The notes under the pieces: generated by a model
The model's input: the letters and a program-made list of their open reading frames with translations, nothing else
The model's database searches: none
Told to the model about the DNA's origin: nothing
From: Tetrastigma voinierianum
Lineage: Eukaryota; Streptophyta; Magnoliopsida; Vitales; Vitaceae
NCBI GenBank assembly: GCA_016808115.1
Contig: JAEQBH010002958.1
Coordinates: forward strand, 174,491-238,490
DNA length: 64,000 nucleotides
Reading direction: 5' to 3'
Translations under genes and position numbers: made by a program
In this document: positions 9,396 through 20,483 of the stretch, piece by piece
How the letters are laid out: the number at the start of each line of letters is the position of its first letter
Numbering within the stretch: position 1 is the stretch's first letter

Positions 9396-11382
9396 GGGGG
9401 AATTATACTTTAGGGTTATAGGAGTTCTCGTATTTTATAAAGAGTCCATGAAACCAGTAAAATTAAACAGAAGGCTATAGAACTTGATAAGATAAAAATA
9501 CCTTTTGATAAATTAATTTTCCCCAACCAAACCCACCCCACCACCCAACAACCCCCATCAGGTCTCCCCCCACCTAACACCCCATTCAGCCTCCCCATTC
9601 TTTTCTTTGTTTTCTCTTTTAAATGCACCAATTTTGCGATTTTAATTTTAATTTTCATTAATTTGATTGAATAATATCTTATTTTAATTTTATTTTTAGA
9701 TCTACTTAATTTTTGTGAACCGTGAAGATCTACTTAATTAATTTTTTTTTAAATTTTATTAATTTATTAATTTTATTTTCTTTATTATAATATTATTTTG
9801 TGTAATAAATATATTAAGGTAAATTAACATTTAATATTAATACATTGACATATTGCAATGATTTTCGTTTTATTTTCTTATTTTGTATACTTTCATGTTT
9901 TAAAGAAAAATTAAGGATTGTTGTGGTGTACAAGATGATTACAGTAACTATACAAGACAAATATATTAAATGTACAAAGGGTGTACAAGTTTGCATTTCT
10001 CATAAGGTTTGAATAGTTTTTTATGCGAATTTTTTTTCTATGTTGTATGCTAATACATCAACTTAAGACATACTTTATTCACATTCATGGATGTCATACT
10101 TAGTTCGCACATAATAAATAATCTAGTACATGTTTATACCATAAACTTTCCCTATTTAAAAATATGGAAAATATAGTTGATATAATTTTTTCCCTTATTT
10201 TCTTCACCACAACAATGGTAACATACATATACTAATTTTTAATAAGGAAAAGTAGGGATTTTTTGTAGTGTATAAGGTGATTACAATAGCTGTATAAGTC
10301 AAATGTACTAATTATACAATAGGTGTACAAACATTTATATCTCATAGGATTTTTATTTTTTTATTTTTTGAAATATTTTCCCTAAGTCATTAATAATTTT
10401 TTTATAAGAAAATAAAAAAATATATTTTCAATTTAGTAATTTATTTATTTATATAGGTGAATATATTTATAAACATTTTCATTTTTATAGTTCAAAAAAA
10501 TGAAAAATGAAATGAAATTCATTTTTAAAGTAGTTTATAAAATGAATATGTATGAGATTAAAAAAAAACATAATGATGAGTGTGAGATCAAACAATATTA
10601 TTAGTCAATTAAGAAAATAATAATTTGACTTTTTAAAAATCAACTGAAATCCTCGAAGAAGAGTAGACTTGTACACTCTTTATACAATCAGTTCATGTCT
10701 TGTACAGTTAATGAAACACCTTATAAAGTGTAATTCCATAAGTCTCATGAGTATATGCATGTGCTTCATTATTATGATTTATAAAAAAAAACAATAAACA
10801 CAAATACATTTTCTATCCATTAAATGTGTTTTCTAATGTATTATTAATTTTTTTATATATTCCTGCTATATTTGTTTATTCTCATTTACTTTTGTAATTT
10901 TCTTTCAAAATGTTTTTATTTAAAAATAAGTTTATACTCAAAAATAGATTTAAATTTTAAAATTTGAATTTCAAATTCAAATTTATATAAATGTTAAATA
11001 TATTAAAATTTTAAGTATTTATATATTGGGGATTAATGAAAATTGCTTTCTATAAAAAAGCACAAAAGAAAAAGGAATATGAAAAATGATTGCAAATTAT
11101 ATATTAAAAAAAGAAAAAGAAAAAATGGAGACCGGATGTGTGGCTAAGGAAACATAACATGGGTGTTGCCATGTTGGTTGGGGTGGGATAGGGAAAGGGG
11201 TTGACTGACCGGTTGGGTGGGCATGTGGGGTTGAAGGAAATGAGGGTAGTGTTGGTATTTTGAATTTTTTATGTCATCGAGATTAATGTACTTGATATCA
11301 AAGGTTTTGGGCTTAAATCGGATGCTTTCATGGGTGTAATGTTAAATATGAGACCCATAAAACCCTAAAGCATAATTGTACC
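9396..11382. mobile_element. Candidate non-autonomous DNA transposon with long terminal inverted repeats
   Basis: The left end (GGGGAATTATACTTTAGGG at 9397) and right end (CCCTAAAGCATAATTGTACC at 11363-11382) are inverted copies. The similarity extends inward over about 280 bp, including a G/C-rich stretch at 9530-9600 mirrored at 11180-11250. Long inverted repeats without a transposase would fit a Mutator-like derivative. The interior is AT-rich and holds the second pair of the 340-bp unit. I see no clear 8-9 bp target duplication, so this is tentative. Confidence 0.4.
9923..10735. repeat. Second pair of the ~340-bp unit plus an inverted copy
   Basis: Direct copies begin at about 9923 and 10263, with the same 340-bp spacing as the pair at 8424/8764. 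A shorter inverted copy lies at about 10669-10735 (TTGTACACTCTTTATACAAT). Divergence between copies is high, with several indels in A/T runs. Confidence 0.6.
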
Positions 11383-11684
11383 TATGAAAAATAAAAGTAT
11401 CAAAAGTTCTTTCATATTAGTTTGACTAAATTTAAAAAAAAGAAGGAATCTTTTAAGGTAGAGATCTAAAAAAGATTTAAAAATACTAAATATAAATAAA
11501 TTTCATTTAAAAATTAGAGATAGGAAGTCAATTTTAATAATAGTAAGAGTGAGATCAGAAAGTATTATTTGATGGAAAAAATTAGAAAGTGACAAATGGT
11601 CAAAGGTTGGAAAGCTATTCCTTTAAACTATCACAATGGTTCAAACTTTGGTTTTGCAAGTTATTAGATTTATTTTTTGAAAAA
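11383..11684. other. AT-rich spacer, nothing recognised
   Basis: Low-complexity AT-rich sequence. The short open frame across 11589-11774 has no recognisable protein character. Confidence 0.6.
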
Positions 11685-11815
11685 AGAAAAAAAAACAGAA
11701 ACTTCTTTATTCTTTTTAAAGTTAAACTGTTCCTATTGGGACCGAAGCCCTCACCTCCTCATATCATGTCTTGAAACATTAAACGTTCTAACCAATTGAG
11801 TAAGACACATGAATA
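11685..11815 (-). mobile_element. Candidate tRNA-derived SINE
   Basis: On the minus strand an A-box-like TTACTCAATTGGTTAGAACG (11803-11784) is followed about 34 bp later by a B-box-like GGGCTTCGGTCCC (11750-11738). The copy then runs into a T-rich tail near 11700-11685. This is the internal RNA polymerase III promoter layout of plant SINEs. No cloverleaf can be closed, so it is not a functional tRNA gene. Confidence 0.5.
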
Positions 11816-12451
11816 AAAACTAAAACTTTTTAAGAAATGAATTTGACTACTTTAAAGCTTGAAAATGAGACATAACAAAATTTAAAAGACGGGTTAGAAA
11901 TTTTATGCAAATTGATTAGACAAGTTAAAATAAAAGAAGAAAGAAAGATGATATACATGGATTAAATATTTACAAGACAAAGATTAAGTACATAGATGGA
12001 GGAACTAATTGTACAAAACAAATTAATGTAACATAAAAATCTGAGATGAATTGAATAATGCAATACAAAATCCAAGAACAATAAGTGCAAATACAAAATC
12101 TGAGAAGACCAACAAATTAATTACAGAAAGCTAATATACATGAAAATCTGTTTTCAGTCAAGTTAAAGAAAAATGAAAATATGTGTGAGTATAAGCAAAT
12201 CGGTTGCATAGATTTAATATACATGAAAATCTGGATCAGACACTTTGATTGCAGGGATTTGACAAAGATGGGAATCTAGGAGCATTAAAAAGGAAAAGAA
12301 TCAATATATAAATGTGAAAGTAATGAATGCTATTTGATTGCAGAGATGTGATAAACAAAAAAAAAAATCTATGTCAAGCAAATTGAAAATGGAGATTTAA
12401 TACACATGGGAACCTAGAAACATTAAATAGAAAAACAATTAAAAAGTGTGT
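11816..12451. other. AT-rich spacer with short dispersed repeats
   Basis: Contains short repeated phrases such as ATATACATGAAAATCTG (about 12130 and 12220) and a loosely repeated block around 12240-12310 and 12340-12440. No coding sequence recognised. Confidence 0.5.
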
Positions 12452-12456
12452 CGAAT

Positions 12457-14429
12457 TGTAAGACCCGAGAAATTAATTTCTAGAATAGGCAGAAATAAAT
12501 CAATTGATTCTAATTGTGATTTCGATTAAAAATCCGGAATTAATTCTCTAGATCTCGGATGGTGAAACAGATTGCAACGTTGGAATCGTTTCGTGAAATC
12601 TAACCTTTTATAAAATTTAAGTAAATTCAGAGAGATAGTGGGAATTTACATGTTTTTTCGAACATCCCCTTGATTCGGTCTTGAGTAAAACAATTTTCCC
12701 GATCTGACGAGTCACATATAACATGTACTCATGTGCCATAAATTGGTATGAGTAGAGAAATAATGAAAATGGACAACCGTGATGATAATGCGAATATGGC
12801 CCAGGAAATGAAGGGACGTAAAGGTCGTTTTGGAAAGTTTAAGTCACTAGAAGACAAAATAGTGTCTGTGACTTGTCTTCTCCACTTAAACTAAAGAGCA
12901 AAACGTGGGAAACCAAAAAGGGAGATCCAGTAGCTGAACTTTCAAGTTTTAGAGTGAGAGTGTCAAGCTTCTCTCTAAAAATATGGACGATCCGACCGTC
13001 GGTAGTCTTAATGACAAGAAGGAGAAGCGCTCACGCGGAGGGAGCCGTGGGTACAGTTGGGAGTTTCCTCAAACTTCCAGGAGGTGAGGTTTCTCCCTAC
13101 TTGGGTTTTATTCTTCGGTTAAGTGCCATGTAAATGTTTTCGGTTGATTGGGGCGCGAGCGGTAGTTTGATCGATCCCAGGCAGGACCGGGTGTCTTAAT
13201 TTTGAAATCCAAATGTAGCAGCCGTGACTGCCATGGTTGATTTGGGTGGTTGGATGTTGTATTTTTGTGATAAATCATGGATTGATTTGGATGAGGCCGT
13301 AAATGGCCGTGAAATGCAGGTTCACAAAGTGAACCGATGAATGGATGTGTGTTTGAACCGTAAAACCTAGGTTTTTAATGTTCATAGGAATATTGTTAAA
13401 AATATATTTTGTGTGAAAATGTGTTTAATTCAGTGATTGATCGAATTACTCGTGTTTGATCGATAGCCCAAGTGACTAATTTTTTATGTAAGAATTGATT
13501 AATTACATGACATGATTGTGTGATTGGATATTATGTAGATATGTGCATGTTTACATATTTGCATGTGATTAGACTGTATTGGAATTGGCATACATGCATT
13601 CCATATGCACTGGAACATCCTGGGACTATAGGAGTGAGTGCATGAGATGAGTCTAGAGAAAATGGTTCGGAGGGTAGTCTAAAATATTAATTATCGGAGG
13701 GTAGTCCAAATTAAAAATATCAATCGTCGGACGATTGATAAATGGAGGGTAGTCGTAAATAAATAATATATCGTCGTCGGGCAGTACGATTGATATATAC
13801 ACATCGAAGGGTTGTCCACAAATAACAAAACAATAATTCTCATATGAAACGTGTGAGAGAGTTAGTGAAAGGACTTCAGGGATCTGAGTTGGTCGTGTAG
13901 ACATTCAAGTAGGATCATGCATTTGCTTGAATGTGTGTTTAATTTGGAACATTGCCCTTTGCGCTTAGGTGGAGAGTAGCCCACTTAGGGGCGATTCCAC
14001 TGCGTGCATTAGCTCACCTGTCGGATATTATTTTACGATTCTGAGGAGCGTCGAGAAGAGGGGCGGCTCGTCTAGAGGTGGATTAGAAGAAAGGCAGATT
14101 GGCTTTGATGATATTTGCATGTATTAGAATTAAGTATTTTAATATGTTGTATAAGAGTAAATATTTGAACTCTTAGAACTTATTGGATATATAGTTGGAT
14201 TCTAGTTGGTATATTTTTATGAGTGCTGTTCATGGGTAAGTGGCGGATTTTACTCATGTTGGGATTATATTGGGCCCATTTTGGGACAGGTATTTGCGAG
14301 TCTTGTATTTGGGTAAACTCTCCGAGTACAAAAGGGACGCTGCGCGTTTTCTAGTGGCGTCGGGTAACAGACATCCATGATTTAGTGAGTTGTGGTCAAT
14401 CAACGGACCCCCGAGTTTGGGGCGTCACA
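12457..14429 (+). mobile_element. Solo LTR, family A (copy A1), with target duplication CGAAT
   Basis: Starts TGTAAGACCCGAG at 12457 and ends GGGGCGTCACA at 14429 (1973 bp). It is flanked by identical 5-bp repeats CGAAT at 12452-12456 and 14430-14434, the signature of integrase-mediated insertion. There is no internal region or second LTR, so this is a solo LTR left by LTR-LTR recombination. Landmarks are the box CTCTAGATCTCGGATG (12547-12560), a GGTGAGG block near 13080, CATTCCATATGCAC near 13600, imperfect GGAGGGTAGTC repeats (13668-13820), and GGTGGAGAGTAGCCC near 13968. The same box occurs in the LTR of the chromovirus fragment at 47517, which suggests the lineage. Confidence 0.92.
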
Positions 14430-14434
14430 CGAAT

Positions 14435-15095
14435 AATAATGAATGTGAAAAATAGAGCCCATGAAAGCCTCATTCTCTAAAATCCACTTTTAATAAACCC
14501 AGGTAATGCATTCATAGTGCCAAACACAACCTTAACACATGCTGAAAAGTGGTAATAACCACCCAAAACCCATGCATGTCTTCTCTCTCTACCAGCCTCT
14601 AGGCTATAGTTGCAGAGCTCCAACACACAACAGTAATATTCAGAGAAAAAAGAAGAAAAAAATAGAGCAGCCCGACATAAGAAAAGCCTTTTGAAATGAG
14701 AAAAAATGATAATAACGAATAAACACTGAACATAGATCCTATTGAAATGGTTTTTTTTTTTTTAAAAAAAAAGATAAGCCATAAACCTAAAAAAGACCAA
14801 TCAACATGTGAACACTAGAACTTGGAAACCCATCAACCTCAAACCCAGCAACGTTAAGCGTTTAAGCCACAAGTAGAAAGTGATGTCGAGATTAAATATA
14901 TTCAACCTAGTTTTATGCACAGTAAATCACCATTCATTGAAGTCTCGTGGCATCCAATCCAATTTTATATATAATACCTCGTCTATTGCACAGTTTCAAA
15001 ATACTGAATATTCCTCTTCCTCCCTTCAAAAATGGCTGTTTTTTATTTTTATTTCTTATCAGCTTTCTCTGTTACAAACTGCGCTTAGTCCACAG
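14435..15095. other. Spacer with A/T homopolymers
   Basis: Non-coding, with a T15/A run near 14750-14770. The stretch 14835-14880 read on the minus strand is vaguely tRNA-like and followed by poly-T, but the promoter boxes are too weak to call. Short open frames (14880-15201) have no recognisable product. Confidence 0.5.
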
Positions 15096-15560
15096 TGTTG
15101 GCGTGAATGACATTCATTGCATATATGAATGCCACTTTGTGGGGGAGTCTAAAGGTTGCAGGAGCTCAACCGTTTGGTTTGCCAAACGTTTGGCTTGTTA
15201 GAGGCTGAAGGTCTCACCTTTATTCTTATAAAGGTGAGGCTTCTCTTGTTTGAGAAATATACATATAATTTTTGTTTTTCCTTTTGTGAGTTTATTATGT
15301 GACACGGTCAGAGGGTGTTGTTGGGTGATAGCTTCGATCACAGTCTCAGTTCGCTAGAGTAGTATCAAAATATTGAGGTGCTGCTCGTATGTCGTTTTAT
15401 CCTGGGAGACAGATGCCGACGTGTTTTCTTTGAGTACCGAAGAAGACGAAGAATCTGTTTTAAGGAGATTGCGACTCCTCACAAGACTCGGCTTCATCGT
15501 CTCTGTTTAACACTATTTCTCTTATAAATGTTTTCTTATTTCTTTGTAATTTTCTCCGCT
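15096..15560 (+). repeat. 5' LTR of Copia-2
   Basis: Begins TGTTGGCGTGAATGAC and aligns through to TCTTTGTAATTTTCTCC with the copy at 22746. Shared internal blocks include TATAAAGGTGAGGCTTCTC, GAGGGTGTTGTTGGGTGATA and GACTCGGCTTCATCGTCTC. The TATAAAGGTGAGG block may hold the TATA element. The exact inner end is uncertain because the sequence passes into A/T runs. Confidence 0.85.
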
Positions 15561-15641
15561 ATTTTGTGGAAAAAAAAAAGGGAAATTTCTTTTTAAAAAG
15601 TTTTTTTTTAAGAGTCGATTTCACACATTTTAAAAAACAAA

Positions 15642-15945
15642 ATCTTGGAATGTTTTTTTTAAGGAAAGAGATAAGTTCAAGGAGATAGTTGGATTTCCTT
15701 TTTGAATTGGGTTGTTTCAAAAAAAAAAAAAAATCTTTGGAATAATTTTTTTGTATGGAAGGAATAAGTTCAGAAATAGTTGGATTTCCTTTTGAATTTA
15801 GTTTCAAAAAAAAAAAAATTGGAATGTTTTTAATAAAGGAGATAAGTTCAAGGAGATAGTTGGATTTCCTTTTTGAATTCGGTTTTTCAAAAAAAAAAAA
15901 AAAAATCTTTGGAATGTTTTTATTTAAGGAGATAAGTTCAAAGGA
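15642..15945 (+). repeat. Tandem repeat (~85-90 bp unit, about 3.5 copies) in the Copia-2 leader
   Basis: Four starts of TTGGAATGTTTTT or a close variant occur at about 15643, 15737, 15818 and 15907. Each is followed by GATAAGTTCAAGGAGATAG, GTTGGATTTCC and a poly-A run of 12-17. It lies between the 5' LTR and gag. Spurious open frames on the minus strand come from it. Confidence 0.8.
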
Positions 15946-15964
15946 AAACGTTTTAAAAGAAAAA

Positions 15965-16110
15965 CTTTACAAAAGCAATCAAACAAGTGGTTTGTTGGTT
16001 TACTAAAGGGAAATCCTAGTACAAAAGTACAAGGAAGGGTTTTAAACCTGGGACCAAGCGTTCAAATGGTAAATGTTCTACCATTAGGCTACATGCTTAA
16101 TTATGATATT
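15965..16110 (-). mobile_element. Candidate tRNA-derived SINE within the Copia-2 leader
   Basis: On the minus strand the A-box-like TAGCCTAATGGTAGAACA (16091-16074) precedes a B-box-like AGGTTTAAAACCC (about 16050-16037), with roughly 23 bp between. The spacing and motifs match a tRNA-derived Pol III head, and a short unrelated body follows. There is no closed cloverleaf and no clear flanking duplication. Confidence 0.45.
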
Positions 16111-16417
16111 CTCTGCGAGAAATATATGATAAGGAGAGAAGCCTTTTAGGCTAAAACTCTACACTCACTTTGTGAGTTTGAGCCAATTTCTTTGTGGTCT
16201 TAAGAAATTGAAAATTACAATACAGAGACGTTTGTCTAAGGAGTTTGGATTTTAAGTAGGACCGTTTGTAACCCCTCCACTATTTCCTGGGAATACTCTG
16301 TTATTTGTTATTTTCAATTATTTTTGGGAATAAAAAAAAAGATTGACACACGTTTTACAATTTTGCAAATAAACAGGCTCTGGTTCAAACACTATAGTTC
16401 CCACTGCATCTGCCCAT

Positions 16418-17263
16418 GTGGCAACCCCTACTGTGGCACAAGTTCCAGTGTTGCCTACTACTGTGCCTATCTCTATCTCACCTGGAGAAAACCCAAAGAA
16501 ATTCAGTGGACTTAATTTCAAAGGTGACGGCCAGATGTTGTTTCTGCACATTGACCTTGAATCTTGCGAGATTCTTGACGGAAGAAGCTCTAAAGCTCAA
16601 AGAAGATGAGCTTGATATCCAAGTCATCAACGTTGTCCATGCTTGGAAACATTATAACTTATTGTGTAGGAATTGCGTCATGAATACGTTGATTCTCTAC
16701 AATGTGTATCTGAATAAGAAAACAACGAGGGAATTTATGAGAATCACTAGACTAGAAATATAAAACCGAGGATGTCAGGGCCAAAAAGTTTATCATAGGC
16801 CGATTCCTTGATTATAAAATGGTAGATTCCAAAACTGTGGTCAGTCAAGTCTAAAAATTTCAAGTAATACTCCACGAGATTCATGCTGAGGAAATGATGT
16901 TGAGCGAAACCTTTCAAGTGGTAGCTATTATTGAGAAACTGCCTCCTACTTGGAAAGACTTCAAAAACTACCTCAAGCATAAGAGAAAGGAGATGAGCAT
17001 CGAGAAGATGCGGGTTGTGAACCGCCGAAAGAAGACAATAGAGGATCTGAGAAGAAAATGACACACAATGCTAATGAGGCTAAGGCTAACTTTGTAGAAC
17101 ATGGTCAAAGTTCTAAGTTCAAGAAAGGCAATAACAAAAGGAAATGCACTAAGTTCCTAAAGGGGAGTCTCAAGCTTAAAAGTTCTGAGAATGCTTCAAG
17201 CGTGGGAAATGGGTCACAGATCTTCAGATTGTAGGCGCCAAGAGGAACAAACCGAAACTTGAT
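16418..17263 (+). pseudogene. Copia-2 Gag, broken across frames
   Basis: The likely start is the ATG at 16418 (MATPTV, then PGENPKKFSGLNF at residues about 22-34). Homology jumps frame near 16540, where another frame continues with LNLARFLTEEALKLKEDELD and a tryptophan-lysine-histidine motif. It moves again after 16760, with FKNYLKHKRKEMS near 16965. A zinc knuckle is expected near 17185-17230, but only its first cysteine region (ECFKRGKW) remains. At least three frameshifts. The stretch just before protease is acidic (DVIDDISKDVSDID). Confidence 0.85.
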
Positions 17264-17732
17264 GTGATTGATGACATCTCCAAGGATGTATCTGACATTG
17301 ACCTCACGACTATAATCTCTGAGGTGAACTTAGTGGGATCCAATCCCAAGGAATGGTGGATTGACACTAGTGCTATCCGCCATGTGTGCTCTGACAAGAA
17401 GATGTTCTCCACCTTTGAACTAATTGAGACTGGGGAAAAGGTGTTCATGGGGAACTCTGCCACTTCAAAAATCAAAGGCCAAGGAAAAGTGGTGTTGAAG
17501 TTGACGTCTGGGAAGGAGCTGACTCTGACCAATGTCCTTTATGTTCCTGAAATCCTAAAGAACCTGGTGTCTGGTTCTTTATTGAACAGTCATGGATTTC
17601 GAATGGTTTTTGAGTCTGACAAATTTGTATTATCCAAAAGTGGAATGTATGTCGAGAAAGGCTACATGAGCAAAGGTATGTGGAAGCTCAATGTAATGAC
17701 TCTTGTTAAGTCAGAAATGAATAAAGCTAGTT
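17264..17732 (+). pseudogene. Copia-2 aspartic protease region
   Basis: An open stretch reads WWIDTSAIRHVCSDK, where the protease triad is Asp-Thr-Ser instead of the usual Asp-Thr-Gly or Asp-Ser-Gly. VFMGNSATSKIKGQG, LTLTNVLYVPEILKNLVS and HGFRMVFESDKFVLSK follow, as in copia proteases. The frame reaches the insertion point of the solo LTR at 17732, where it is interrupted. Downstream homology resumes at 19662. Confidence 0.88.
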
Positions 17733-19656
17733 TGTGAGCACTGAGCAGATTAAGTTGACTACCATGACACGCGAATACAAGTGGATGTCGGGTTACCGAC
17801 ACCACTTCAAAATCGGCGAGAGTCTCGCTTTGTGCGGGGCTCTCCCCAATACGGTACCGACATACCATCCCAAAACGGTCAATATAGTCGACATGAGTAA
17901 AACGGCCACTTGGGCCCATGAACAGTACTCATAAAAATATACCAACTATGAATCCAACTATATCTAATAGTTCTAAGAGTTCAAATATTTACTCTTTTAC
18001 AACATATATTAAAATACTCGAATTCTAGCCATGTAAACATCATCGAGCCACACCGCTTTCTTTTAATCTAGCCTCAGGTCGAGCCATCCATACATGCGCT
18101 CCTGTTGCACATGAAATAATATCCCTCGGCAGGGTGAGGCTAATGCTCGATGAGTGGAATAGCCTAAGTGGGCTACTCTCCACTAAGTGCGGTGCAATGT
18201 TCCAAATTAAACACACATTCAAGAAAATGTGATCTACTTGAATGTCTACATGGCCCTTCGAATCTTAGGAGTCCTCACCGGCTCTTACCTGCTAAGCCTC
18301 GTATGAAATTATTAATTTGTTTATTTGTGGACAACCCTCCGATGTATATATATCAATTGGGCCGCTCCGACGATTGATATATTGTTTGTTTGTGGACTAC
18401 CCTCAGATGAATGTCGATTAGGCCGCTCAGGTTGATATTTTTAGTTTGGACTACCCTCAGATAATTAATAATTTTAGACTACCCTCTGAATATTTCTCTA
18501 GACTCATCTCATGCACACTCACTCCCTATAGTCTTTAGGATGAATTAAATATGGAATAAATGTATATGCCCGATTCAATCTGATCTAATTCACATGTAAA
18601 TATATAAACATGCATATATTTACAAGCATTCAATTCACACAATGTGTCATGTAAATTCTCATTTATTCATCAAAATTGCTTCCTTGGGCTAATGATCAAA
18701 CCACGAACAATTTAAATTTGAAATCATGACCAAACACATATTTTCACAAGAAATATATTTTGTGAACCTTTGTTTGAGAGCAGTAAAACCACAGTTCTGT
18801 TCACATCAAGACGCCTAAATTGCTCACATTCACTTTGTGAGCAGTATTTCTCGGCCAGATTCGACTCATACACATCCAAACGCACATTTTCACACAAATG
18901 CACAGCTAGGAACCCACGTCAGCCCGTGGACGGTCACGAGGCGGTCCATACTCGGTTTCAAATCAACGTCTCGGTTCCAACTTCAAGGTAGATCAATGGC
19001 TCACCCCAAGGCCTCAAGCAGCCAGAAACATTGGCTTACTTAAATAAAGCGTAAAACCCAAGTAGGGAGAAACCACACCTCAGGAGTTTGAAGAAACTCC
19101 TAAATCCATATATCCCACGTAGGCGGTTCTCTCTTTGTCTTGAAGGCTATGACAGTTTGGATGCGCGGAAATCTAGAGAAGTCGGATACTCTGCAGAATC
19201 ACATTTTGACTTCTTGTAGCTTCCTCCCATTTCACGTTTTGCCTTTGAATTTGTGGGAGAACAAGTCCTATTGACTATTTACGTGCTGACAGCTTTTAAA
19301 AATGGCCGTATGTCCTCTTTTACGAATTGATATTCGTAACCACGCCGATAGTCCATTTTCATCATTTCTCTACTCATACCACTTATGGCATGATGATGTT
19401 ATCTAAACTTCGTCATCGAAAATCGTTTTCTACGACACAGAACGATGCCTCGAAAAACGTGTTGACTCCGACTGTCTTGGAATTCGACGAAATTTTACGT
19501 GCTAGCTAGATTTCGCGAGACGATTCCAACGGTGAAATTTGTTCCGCCATCTGAGATCTAGAGAATTAATTTCGGATTTTTAACCGAAATAACAATTTTG
19601 TAATCAAAATTACCATTTTGCCCTTTTCCAAAAATCAGAATTTCTCGGGTCTTACA
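17733..19656 (-). mobile_element. Solo LTR, family A (copy A2), nested in Copia-2, target duplication TAGTT
   Basis: On the minus strand it starts TGTAAGACCCGAGAAA at 19656 and ends GCTCACA at 17733 (1924 bp). TAGTT flanks it at 17728-17732 and 19657-19661. It aligns with copy A1 in reverse orientation, for example the box near 19547-19561, CTACCCTC/GGAGGGTAG repeats at 18340-18490, and the block at 17940-18010. The copia coding sequence runs up to one side and resumes on the other, so this insertion is younger than Copia-2. Confidence 0.93.
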
Positions 19657-20480
19657 TAGTTCTTCTGCTTATATACTTGATTCTTCTAATCTATGGCATG
19701 GTAGATTAGGACATGTTAGTATATTTATTATAAATTAGTAACAAATCATACCAACTCCAAATTGATGCAATGCATAAATGTGAAACTTATTGTCGACCAT
19801 TGACAGATAATCTTTTCAAATGGGTTGAAAGACACATTGAACGACTTAATCCATAGTATATGTGATTTGAAGCTTGTACAAACAAGTGGTAATAAATATT
19901 TTATTACCTTTGTGGATGATAGCATCAAATCTTGTTATGCTGCACCGAAGTAAGGATGAGGCGATGGCAATTTATTCTCTAGCCAGTTGAGAATCTTCGA
20001 CATAGAAAATTGAAGTGTTGAAGTGATCGAGGTGGTGAGTGTGAATCGTCATTTGTTGACTTTTGTGCTCAACATGGGATTATATACATGAAACCATAGC
20101 ACCTTGACCCTTTTCAGTCAACGGAGTAGGCGAGCGTCGAGAATCGCACTCTAAAGGAAATAATGAATGCAATGCTAATAGTTACGGTCTACCCTGAAAC
20201 ATGTGAGGGAGAAGCCATTTTATCTGCTAATTACACTTTTTGAATAATTGCCTAAAAAGAAAGCGAAAAGACTCCATATATGAGTTATGGAAGAATAAAT
20301 CCATCTCTGAAAATACTTTGCGAGTGTGGGGATGTCACAGCTAAAGTAAGTACCTCACCCCAAAAAAGGTGAAAATAAGACACAAACTATTGATTGCATC
20401 TTCATTGATTGTACATAACAATGCAGCTTATCGGAATTTCTTCTTGATGGTCGAATATCTCGGATATTCACAAGAACATA
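19657..20480 (+). pseudogene. Copia-2 integrase
   Basis: The GAG-pre-integrase signature LWHGRLGHVS resumes directly after the solo LTR (about 19690-19725). The integrase core follows in mixed frames: CDLKLVQTSG with KYFITFVDDS near 19860-19925 (first catalytic Asp region), a GGEYES-like stretch near 20025, and QHGI near 20075. A WGEAILSANY motif lies near 20210-20235. Several frameshifts and stops make it non-functional. Confidence 0.82.
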
Positions 20481-20483
20481 ATA

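Noticed and set aside
9416..9658. 80-codon minus-strand frame
   Set aside because: Lies within the inverted end of the candidate transposon; no recognisable domain.
14735..14880. Third SINE candidate on the minus strand with poly-T
   Set aside because: A- and B-box matches are too weak to separate from chance.
15540..16000. Primer-binding site for Copia-2
   Set aside because: No TGGTATCAGAGC-like sequence found after the 5' LTR; probably lost or displaced by the tandem repeat.
16037..16091. Functional tRNA gene
   Set aside because: Only promoter-box similarity; acceptor and anticodon stems cannot be formed.
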